From Planctomycetota bacterium (lineage in GTDB: Bacteria > Planctomycetota > Planctomycetia > Pirellulales > Pirellulaceae): a stretch of 5,217 nucleotides of DNA. The notes under the pieces are model-generated. The model had not been told where the DNA came from, ran no database searches, and saw nothing but the letters and a program-made list of their open reading frames with translations. The stretch lies in NCBI GenBank assembly GCA_029259935.1, contig JAJDEH010000081.1:1-5217 (forward strand). The letters are read 5' to 3'. The translations under genes were made by a program, and so were the position numbers. This document shows positions 1 to 5,087 of the stretch, piece after piece. How positions within the stretch are numbered: position 1 is the first letter of the stretch; the number at the start of each line of letters is the position of its first letter.

Positions 1-812
1 GCGTCGACGCCGCGCGCGCCGCGGAGTTTCAACTGCCCCCCACCCGACGTCCACCAGGCCGCCAGCCGCTGTTCCAGCTGTCCCCTCCGCACGGGTTTAC
101 CACGGCTCCGGACAGCAATGGACGGCCGCCTGCCGAACCACGTGACCTGTTCCATTTCGTGCTCAAAAATCGCGAGATGGCCGCCCGATTGGCGTTGCCA
201 GATTACCTGCACGCACGTGCAACACGGCATCTGCAGCAAGTTCACATCGTCAATCGCATATCCGCTTGGAACCTGCTTCGCCGCCACCGGTTCGTAGCGA
301 ACGATAGTGGCGGCTTCGCGAACATCCACCCGCCGCCCGTGGTAATTGTCCATCAGAATTTGCTGAGCGCCGTCGGCATCTTGACGGAAATGGCTTAGGT
401 AGCGGTCAAAGTCGGCAGCAACTTGACGATGCTCTGCGTTGCGCAGCCCAATTGATGCAGCAAAAAACCCGCCAGCCACGATCACCAGCACGGCCGCAGC
501 AATCGCAGCGACACGCACCGCCGGACGCATCTTCCAGGTTGTGCGAATCGGTGCCAGGAATGGACCGACAACTCGCACCAGCAAGTTCGTTCTGCGCTGG
601 TCTAAGAGACGTTCGATCCGGCCCCACAATTCTGCCGGCGGTTTGGGTTCCGCAAGTCGCGCGGCGAGGCGCGATAGTTGCTGGAACTGGGCGAGGGTCT
701 GACCGCATTTCGTGCATCCTTCCAAATGGCGTCTCAATTCCGAGTGTACGTCGGGAGCCAATTCCTTGTCGTAGTAAGCCGAAATCAGCCGTTCGGTGTT
801 CGTGCAAGTCAT
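1..812 (-). CDS. Zinc-finger anti-sigma factor-like single-span membrane protein (C-terminus cut by window edge)
   Basis: I translated this minus-strand frame by hand; it stays open for 270 codons from the ATG at 812-810 to the left edge. The N-terminus starts MTCTNTERLISAYYDKEL and carries C3 and H29-x3-C33-x2-C36, the zinc-binding arrangement of ZAS/zf-HC2 anti-sigma factors, which bind an ECF sigma factor in the cytoplasm. A basic linker (about residues 55-97) leads to one hydrophobic span at about 98-120 (AAIAAAVLVIVAGGFFAAS). The rest, about 150 residues, should lie outside the membrane. It contains a CCTC cluster at 197-200, then segments reading LAIFEHE and QVTWFGRRP; I have no family name for this domain. 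The Shine-Dalgarno is weak (GGGG about 10 bases upstream). No sigma factor lies directly upstream, which is unusual for this class. The anti-sigma-like zinc finger and the span are well supported; sigma control is inferred. Confidence 0.82.
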   Translation of the reverse strand, partial: MTCTNTERLISAYYDKELAPDVHSELRRHLEGCTKCGQTLAQFQQLSRLAARLAEPKPPAELWGRIERLLDQRRTNLLVRVVGPFLAPIRTTWKMRPAVRVAAIAAAVLVIVAGGFFAASIGLRNAEHRQVAADFDRYLSHFRQDADGAQQILMDNYHGRRVDVREAATIVRYEPVAAKQVPSGYAIDDVNLLQMPCCTCVQVIWQRQSGGHLAIFEHEMEQVTWFGRRPSIAVRSRGKPVRRGQLEQRLAAWWTSGGGQLKLRGARGVD

Positions 813-1197
813 TGCCGCGATCCCCACTGAATTCCGCGAGAGGCCGCAAAAATCGCTCACTTGTTCTACTTTCGTCTCTAACCACTTAGATGCCGGCGGC
901 AGCGTGTTTCTTCACAAATCGAGCGATCACTCTCGTGGAGCGGCACCTTGACCACGAACTCTCCAAGTCCTTCGATGCCAGGCTGCAAGCGTATGCAAGC
1001 ACCGCACTTGAGCCGTCTTTTCGTCAAATACGAGCAAGGCCATATTGCGAGGATTATCCGCGAAGAAACGGCCTACGATGTGCATCTAATCTGGTGGACG
1101 GAAAGTGGATTTGGCCCCAACATCAACTTCATGGCGTCGTCGAGTCCGGAGATTCGTAGCTCGGCCAATGAGGCCCGACGCCGACAGGGTGGTCACC
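813..1197. other. Spacer without a defensible gene between divergent genes
   Basis: About 385 bases separate the divergently read anti-sigma-like gene and the response regulator, so promoters for both should lie here. I read all plus frames and part of the minus strand. Short open stretches exist, for example plus 890-1159 (containing RHLDHELSKSFDARLQAYA) and plus 948-1197, but none has a Shine-Dalgarno or a recognisable domain. No sigma-factor region 4 helix-turn-helix was found. A TTGACC at 948-953 with TTCGAT 17 bases later is a very weak sigma70-like candidate. A TGCAAGC direct repeat at 984-990 and 994-1000 could be a tandem protein-binding site. The stretch may include decayed coding sequence. 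Confidence 0.45.
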
Positions 1198-1866
1198 ATG
1201 AAAAAGCACACTCCCGCAAGCATCCTGATCGTCGACGACCACCCGTTGGTCCGCGAGGGCCTTGCGGGTCGGATCGCGAGTGAAGCGAACCTGAGGGTCT
1301 GCGGGGAAGCGGCCGATATGGATGAAGCGTTGGAGCACGTCAAACAAATGCATCCCGACTTGGTGATCGTCGATATCTCATTGAAGACAAGTCACGGCGT
1401 TGACCTGATCAAACGCCTGAAATCAGGCGGTCGCGATGGGAAACGCTCCAAGGTCTTGGTTCACACGATGTACACCGAATCGCTCTACGCCGATCGCGCG
1501 CTCCAGGCCGGAGCAGACGGATACATTACAAAGCAAGAGGCTCCTGAGCAAGTTCTGGAGGCCATTCGCCAGATCCTAGACGGCAAAGTATACATGAGCC
1601 CAGAAATGAGCCAACGTGTGTTGAGCCGAGCGGTCGGCCGACCGAATGACGACGCGGCCCCTTCCGTGGACAAGCTGTCTGATCGCGAGTTGGAAGTGTT
1701 TCGATTGATCGGCGAAGGGTCGACAACCGGCGAGATCGCCAACCGCCTGCACGTCAGCACGCACACGATCGACACGCACCGCGCGAACATCAAACGCAAA
1801 CTCGAATTGAAGAACGCTGCCGAAGTCAACCGCGCCGCTGTCCAATGGGTGCTCGAAAACGGATAA
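1198..1866 (+). CDS. NarL/FixJ-family two-component response regulator
   Basis: A complete 222-residue cytoplasmic DNA-binding regulator, the usual length for the family. The receiver domain spans about residues 8-125: acidic pair D13-D14 in ILIVDDHPLVREGL, phospho-acceptor D59 in LVIVDISL, switch threonine T90 and conserved lysine K112 in GYITK. A linker follows, then a LuxR-type helix-turn-helix at about 158-215, with LSDRELEVFRLIGEG and the recognition region STHTIDTHRANIKRKL. Phosphorylation at D59 by a sensor kinase is expected to control DNA binding. I chose the ATG at 1198 because GGGTGG lies 5 bases upstream at 1187-1192 and the receiver fold begins right after it; the frame is open from 1105, but that extra stretch does not look like a receiver. 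The stop overlaps the next gene's ATG (TAATG), indicating an operon with the transporter. No kinase gene is adjacent; the partial one at 5088 is a possible partner. Confidence 0.95.
   Translation: MKKHTPASILIVDDHPLVREGLAGRIASEANLRVCGEAADMDEALEHVKQMHPDLVIVDISLKTSHGVDLIKRLKSGGRDGKRSKVLVHTMYTESLYADRALQAGADGYITKQEAPEQVLEAIRQILDGKVYMSPEMSQRVLSRAVGRPNDDAAPSVDKLSDRELEVFRLIGEGSTTGEIANRLHVSTHTIDTHRANIKRKLELKNAAEVNRAAVQWVLENG
1631..1644. repeat. 14-bp perfect palindrome inside the response regulator gene
   Basis: CGGTCGGCCGACCG reads the same on both strands. It lies in the part encoding the flexible linker between receiver and DNA-binding domains (AVGRPND), where protein constraint is low. It could be a protein-binding site or a chance result of GC-rich codons; the sequence alone does not decide. 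Confidence 0.4.
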
Positions 1867-3239
1867 TGCGTAAGTCCATCGTACCACTGGTGGTAGTCGG
1901 CCTGATTGTCGCTTTCATCTTGTCTGGCGTGTTCGGGGTCTTTGCTCGCTGGGATCTCTCGGCCCCGGCGCAGGTCGCGCTGGTAATCTTGCTGATCGCC
2001 GCGACGTTATGGATTAGCGAGGCGGTGCCGCTTTTTGTGACGAGCTTTGTGGTGCTGGGCCTGGGCCTCGTTTGGCTCGTGCCGCGAATGCGCCGTGACG
2101 GGATGGCGATTTCCGATCACGAGCTGCTCGCGCCGTTCTTCTCCGATGTGATTCTGCTCTTTCTGGGCGGATTCGTTCTATCTGCCGCTCTACACAAATT
2201 TCGGCTCGACGAACAGTTGGCCCGCTGGATGCTGGCCCGCACGGGCCGCCGCGTTCCCGTGATGCTCATCGGCATCATGGCGGTGACAGCCGCGTTGTCG
2301 ATGTGGCTTAGCAACACGGCCACCGCGGCGATGATGCTTGCACTTTGTCTGCCGATCGCCCGACAACTGCCGGTCGACGACGCTTATCGCAAAGCAATCC
2401 TGTTGGCGGTGCCCTTTGCGGCGAACATCGGCGGCTTGGCAACGCCGATCGGCAGTCCGCCCAACGCGATTGCGATGCAGTACATGGAGCAGAGCGGCTT
2501 TGCGCCCAGTTTCGGAATGTGGATGCTCATCGGCGTACCGGGCGTTGTCGTCATGCTTGCCGTCGCGTGGGTGGTCCTGATGCTGGTCTTTCGAGGCCGG
2601 CAATCAAGCATCGAAATGAGCGACGAGACTGCCCGAATCGAATGGTCACCGTCGCTCGTATTCGTCGTGGGCGTGTCGTTCGTTACCGTCCTTGGCTGGA
2701 TAACCGGTGGGATGCACGAGCTCGCGCCGGGCACGGTGGCGTTGCTTCCGGTCGTCGCGTGTTTTGGCACGAAGATCTTGACGGTGAAGGAACTCAGAGC
2801 GCTGTCGTGGGACGTGCTGTTGATGATGGGAGGCGGCTTGTGTCTGGGGAAGGTGATTGCTGTTAGCGGTCTAGCAGCCTGGATGGTCGAGCGACTGCCG
2901 GTTGAGAATTCGGATTGCTTTGTACTGCTGGTCATCCTTGGTTCTGCCGCCTGCCTGATGTCGTCGGTGATGAGCAACACGGCCACGGCCAACTTGCTGA
3001 TGCCGATCATCTTGGGCTTGAGTGTCGAGAATCTTTCGCCTGTCCTGGTGGGCGTCGCATTCGCTTGTACACTGGCAATGCCGCTACCAGTCTCGACACC
3101 ACCGAACGCCATCACCTTCAGTTCCGGCGAACTGACGGTCAAGGACATGCTGGTACCGGGTGCAATTGTAACCGTGACGGGTCTGGCCCTCGCTTTGACC
3201 ACGGGCCATTGGTGGTGGGATCTGGTGGGGTTGTTTTGA
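1866..3239 (+). CDS. DASS/SLC13-family divalent anion:Na+ symporter
   Basis: A 457-residue polytopic inner-membrane transporter, of typical length for the divalent anion:sodium symporter family (CitT, SdcS, VcINDY relatives), which import dicarboxylates, tricarboxylates or sulfate with Na+ or by exchange. Both signature repeats are present: SNT at residues 149-151 (LSNTATAAMM) and SNT at 370-372 (MSNTATANLL), which in known structures form the Na+ and carboxylate sites. Each is followed by a matching PPN loop: PIGSPPNA at 194-201 and STPPNA at 410-415. The positions fit the inverted-repeat architecture, with about 10-11 membrane segments and re-entrant hairpins. The substrate cannot be read from the sequence. 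The start at 1866 overlaps the regulator's stop as TAATG, implying translational coupling. An in-frame ATG at 1845 would add seven basic-rich residues; neither start has a clear Shine-Dalgarno. The Zn-ribbon gene follows after 31 bases. Confidence 0.94.
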   Translation: MRKSIVPLVVVGLIVAFILSGVFGVFARWDLSAPAQVALVILLIAATLWISEAVPLFVTSFVVLGLGLVWLVPRMRRDGMAISDHELLAPFFSDVILLFLGGFVLSAALHKFRLDEQLARWMLARTGRRVPVMLIGIMAVTAALSMWLSNTATAAMMLALCLPIARQLPVDDAYRKAILLAVPFAANIGGLATPIGSPPNAIAMQYMEQSGFAPSFGMWMLIGVPGVVVMLAVAWVVLMLVFRGRQSSIEMSDETARIEWSPSLVFVVGVSFVTVLGWITGGMHELAPGTVALLPVVACFGTKILTVKELRALSWDVLLMMGGGLCLGKVIAVSGLAAWMVERLPVENSDCFVLLVILGSAACLMSSVMSNTATANLLMPIILGLSVENLSPVLVGVAFACTLAMPLPVSTPPNAITFSSGELTVKDMLVPGAIVTVTGLALALTTGHWWWDLVGLF

Positions 3240-3257
3240 GTTGAAGGTTTGAAAGTC

Positions 3258-3264
3258 GGGAGGT
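3258..3264 (+). promoter_or_regulatory. Strong Shine-Dalgarno for the Zn-ribbon-like gene
   Basis: GGGAGGT lies 6 bases before the ATG at 3271. It fixes that start and supports translation of this small protein independent of the upstream transporter. Confidence 0.8.
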
Positions 3265-3270
3265 AGAGCG

Positions 3271-3582
3271 ATGGAGATTCACCGACAGCAGTGTCAACAG
3301 TGCGCCTCGCGGGACGTGCGAAACATCTTGGTCCGCGAGGCCGATGCACCGATGGCAATCTATGTCCGCTGTCTCCGTTGCGGAGAACTCGTGGCACTCT
3401 ACAGGCTGAGCGAATACTACCACCACGGCAAGGGCATTGAGTCGTTTCTGCGATCACTTGGCTCCGGTGCCGGCGAGAGCGGTCGTGATTACCTCGACCA
3501 GTGTCACCGCACCCAAACGGAAGCCGTGCGCGGCTACGAGGAGGTGCTTCGCAAGCTGGAGGAACAGGGAAAGGACGTGTGA
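3271..3582 (+). CDS. Small Zn-ribbon-like protein of unknown function
   Basis: A 103-residue soluble protein with no signal peptide or membrane span. The first 40 residues carry two CxxC knuckles, C8-x2-C11 (QQCQQCASRD) and C34-x2-C37 (VRCLRCGEL), spaced like a zinc ribbon. A middle section reads ARL-like RLSEYYHHGKGIESFLRSLG, with adjacent histidines H51-H52. The C-terminal third (about 70-101) is charged and probably helical, ending VLRKLEEQGKDV. I do not recognise a named family, so function is unassigned; zinc binding is inferred from the cysteines. It is third in the plus-strand unit, 31 bases after the transporter, with its own strong ribosome binding site, so co-transcription with the regulator and symporter is likely. 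It could be an accessory or regulatory factor for that unit, or an unrelated passenger. The gene ends 36 bases before the end of the convergent methyltransferase gene; no clear terminator hairpin lies in that gap. Confidence 0.85.
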   Translation: MEIHRQQCQQCASRDVRNILVREADAPMAIYVRCLRCGELVALYRLSEYYHHGKGIESFLRSLGSGAGESGRDYLDQCHRTQTEAVRGYEEVLRKLEEQGKDV

Positions 3583-3618
3583 TGACATGCGCCAACCTGC
3601 CCCAACATAATTCGTCAT

Positions 3619-4281
3619 TCATACTTGCCGACTTCCCCCAGTCGGTGCGGCGTGCTGTCGCGGAGAAAGACGCGGGAAGAACATTGGCGTCCGCTGCATA
3701 TACGCGCGATATTCTTCGGGGAACTCCTTTAGAACATCCTGCTCTTCCCGTCTTGCCAGACGCATGTACATGGCGATGACAAAGGGCCACAAAATCAGCG
3801 TCGTGAGCGTGGGCCATTGGATCATGAAGCCCAAAGTGACGACGAAGATGCCCGTATACTGCGGGTGCCGCACGTACTTGTACACGCCGCCGGTTACCAG
3901 CTTTCCTTGTGATTTGTATACATGCTCCCAACCGGACGTCACCAGCCAGATGCCGATAATCAGCAGAATGTTGCTGACGGCCATCACGATGAACCAGCCG
4001 TTGCCGAGTCCGAGGTACGTGATCAGATCGCCCAGCAGATGGCCGCTGATGTGGTCCAGCGGGATGCGGATGCCCACAAAGTGCGAGAGCAAGTAGATCG
4101 TCAGCGGGAAGCCATACATTTCGGCGAACAGGGCAATGACGAAAGCGATCAGCGCTCCGCCCGACCGTTTTCCAAGCCGAGTCCGCATCGGTATGAACCG
4201 CACGATGAAAAATACGCTGATCAGGACCATCGTAATGACGAGGCCCCACGCGCCGTAGGCGAATGCCTGATGGTTGTGCAT
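3619..4281 (-). CDS. Isoprenylcysteine carboxyl methyltransferase-like integral membrane protein
   Basis: A 220-residue membrane protein of the ICMT/PEMT-like methyltransferase class, which uses S-adenosylmethionine on lipid-like or membrane-bound substrates. Hydrophobic segments lie at about 11-30, 43-69, 96-116 and 146-174. The class signature follows: GGVYKYVRHPQYTG at 131-144 (R138-H139-P140, Y142, G144) and the C-terminal RREEQ with E179-E180, then FPEEYRAYMQRTPMFFP, which together form the cofactor and active-site region in known members. Bacteria carrying such proteins usually lack prenylated proteins, so the real substrate is unknown. The ATG at 4281 lies 4 bases after the stop of the DUF5676-like gene, with a purine-rich AGAGAG just upstream, so it is the last gene of a minus-strand operon. 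Both it and its upstream neighbour begin MHN, probably by chance. The family call is solid; substrate and role are not. Confidence 0.9.
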   Translation of the reverse strand: MHNHQAFAYGAWGLVITMVLISVFFIVRFIPMRTRLGKRSGGALIAFVIALFAEMYGFPLTIYLLSHFVGIRIPLDHISGHLLGDLITYLGLGNGWFIVMAVSNILLIIGIWLVTSGWEHVYKSQGKLVTGGVYKYVRHPQYTGIFVVTLGFMIQWPTLTTLILWPFVIAMYMRLARREEQDVLKEFPEEYRAYMQRTPMFFPRLSPRQHAAPTGGSRQV

Positions 4282-4285
4282 CGCT

Positions 4286-4570
4286 TTAGCTCTCTTTCTT
4301 GCCCTTCATCCCCAGGTTATAGAACACGGCGATGATGGCGCCGAACAGCCAGCCGAGAATGAAGATTTCGAGAACTCCGACAACCATCTCCCACCAGGGC
4401 ATGTCCCAGCGCATGATGGACGTGACGTCGACGCCATGCATGATGCTGTTGAAGAAGTTGATTGCCACGTCCTTCGGCACGGTCATCATGACGAAGACGC
4501 AGCCGACGTACGACAGCGCCGACGCCATCGCCAGCGCGAAGCCAAACCGTGTCACGCTAAGATTGTGCAT
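4286..4570 (-). CDS. DUF5676-like small inner-membrane protein
   Basis: A 94-residue protein with two hydrophobic stretches: about residues 10-30 (FALAMASALSYVGCVFVMM) and about 62-86 (VVGVLEIFILGWLFGAIIAV), followed by YNLGMKGKKES, a short basic cytoplasmic-type tail. The MxNL start, the paired spans and the GWLFGAIIAVFYN ending resemble the DUF5676 family, whose function is unknown. I place the start at 4570 because MHNL fits the family start and AAGGAAGG ends 8 bases upstream; an ATG at 4576 would add two residues and is also possible. The gene overlaps the end of the broken His-rich gene by 14 bases and is followed 4 bases later by the methyltransferase. Such overlaps indicate one transcript and coupled translation. 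A role in the envelope or in metal handling is inferred from neighbours only. Confidence 0.82.
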   Translation of the reverse strand: MHNLSVTRFGFALAMASALSYVGCVFVMMTVPKDVAINFFNSIMHGVDVTSIMRWDMPWWEMVVGVLEIFILGWLFGAIIAVFYNLGMKGKKES

Positions 4571-4774
4571 CGTCATTTCCTTCCTTTCTGTGGCTCGTGT
4601 CGTTGCTGCCGTGCCCGCCGTGTTGAGCCCCGTGCATCATCAACAGGTGGCAAGCGAACATCACACAACAAAGACGGTCAGCGTCATGCCTTCGCTGACA
4701 CCGAACAACGGCAGAACAAAGATCAGCACAAACGGCAAGACGCAACCGATCAACATGCGAATGATATGTCCCAT
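4557..4774 (-). pseudogene. Small membrane protein with His-rich tail, interrupted by a frameshift
   Basis: From the ATG at 4774 the minus strand encodes MGHIIRMLIGCVLPFVLIFV and then LPLFGVSEGMTLTVFVV, 37 residues, with stop TGA at 4663-4661. That stop overlaps an ATG (TGATG) at 4661, where the next frame continues MFACHLLMMHGAQHGGHG and ends in a charged tail at TAG 4559-4557. Joined, the two parts give about 71 residues: two hydrophobic segments (CVLPFVLIFVLPLF; TLTVFVV plus MFACHLLMM) and a His/Gly-rich metal-binding-like tail. That is the layout of short DUF2933-like membrane proteins seen near metal-resistance genes. The break sits in GTTGTGTGATG; removing one TG, or adding one base, restores a single frame. 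GAGG lies 11 bases before the first ATG. It may be a true frameshift mutation, a sequencing error, or two coupled short proteins. It heads the minus-strand operon. Confidence 0.6.
4579..4586 (-). promoter_or_regulatory. Shine-Dalgarno choosing the DUF5676-like start
   Basis: On the minus strand AAGGAAGG precedes ATGACGATG. The downstream GG is 8 bases from the ATG at 4570 but only 2 from the ATG at 4576, favouring 4570; the upstream AAGG would suit 4576 (6 bases), so the choice is not absolute. Confidence 0.6.
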
Positions 4775-5048
4775 TTGCGGTTAATCCTCGTTCGTGCAGA
4801 ACACGATGGTTTTTGTTCACCCTCGTTGTGGATCAATCTCCGCAGCGCCGGACCACGTCGTGCGAGATTGGCGACGGTACCTATTTTGATGCGGGGCCGT
4901 CCCGCTTTCTTCACGGTGATCCTGCGAAATCCGTAGGAAATGCATCTCACGGGAGGTACTGACGTATTCCACCGATGACGTGAAGAAGCCGACCCTCTGG
5001 TGCATCTAACAAAAAGTCCCACAGCACCGGCCAGCCAGACCAGAGTGA

Positions 5049-5068
5049 CCGTCCGCCTGAGCGGACGG
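5049..5068. promoter_or_regulatory. Perfect 8-bp inverted repeat upstream of the kinase start
   Basis: CCGTCCGC and GCGGACGG pair perfectly around a CTGA loop, a very stable GC-rich hairpin ending 8 bases before the Shine-Dalgarno at 5077-5083. No T-run follows on the plus strand, so it is not a classical terminator in that direction; on the minus strand the following bases (GTCACTCTGG) are also not T-rich. It could be a 5'-leader structure affecting translation or mRNA stability, or an operator. Confidence 0.6.
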
Positions 5069-5076
5069 CGCTGATT

Positions 5077-5083
5077 GAGGAGG
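5077..5083 (+). promoter_or_regulatory. Strong Shine-Dalgarno for the partial kinase gene
   Basis: GAGGAGG lies 4 bases before the ATG at 5088 and is what makes that start believable despite the short visible coding part. Confidence 0.75.
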
Positions 5084-5087
5084 CGCA

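Larger units (their letters stand above)
4775..5087. other. Intergenic region between divergent units, with a possible transposase relic
   Basis: About 310 bases separate the minus-strand trio and the partial kinase gene, so promoters for both should lie here; I see no convincing -35/-10 pair. On the minus strand between about 4942 and 4815 two frames together give MHFLRISQDHREE and then KKAGRPRIKIGTVANLARR, ending RRLIHNEGE. This loosely resembles the N-terminus of IS1634/IS4-type transposases ('GRPR..TVANL'), split by a frameshift and without the rest of the element. TCGTG-5-CACGA at 4792-4806 is a small inverted repeat just upstream of the His-rich gene. The 8-bp hairpin at 5049-5068 is listed separately. 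Confidence 0.35.

Noticed and set aside
406..889. Open frames on both strands (minus 406-885, plus 452-889) over the anti-sigma gene
   Set aside because: Shadows of the 812-1 minus-strand frame, which alone carries the H-x3-C-x2-C motif and a membrane span.
890..1159. Plus-strand open frame containing RHLDHELSKSFDARLQAYA, faintly like a kinase N-terminal region
   Set aside because: No Shine-Dalgarno, no membrane span, no domain, and it degenerates into unlikely sequence; at best debris.
3582..3618. ATGAC...GTCAT inverted repeat between the convergent genes, as a possible bidirectional terminator
   Set aside because: Arms are only 5 bp with a 27-base loop and there is no T-run.
2384..4249. 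A 621-codon minus-strand open frame antisense to the transporter and running through the Zn-ribbon and methyltransferase genes
   Set aside because: It lies opposite a transporter with intact SNT and PPN motifs and in another frame of the methyltransferase. Its translation is low-complexity Arg/Thr/Pro/Ser-rich with no domain, typical of an antisense shadow in GC-rich DNA.
4891..4911. GCGGG-GCCGT-CCCGC hairpin followed by TTTCTT, like a plus-strand terminator
   Set aside because: The stem has only 5-6 bp, the T-run is interrupted, and no plus-strand gene lies upstream to be terminated.
4274..4936. A 220-codon plus-strand open frame
   Set aside because: Antisense to the DUF5676-like and His-rich genes; His/Asp/Gln-rich translation without a domain or a ribosome binding site.
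1080..5009. GTGCATCTAA at both 1080-1089 and 5000-5009 as possible flanking repeats of a mobile unit
   Set aside because: A 10-base match is expected by chance in a window this size, and no further similarity surrounds it.
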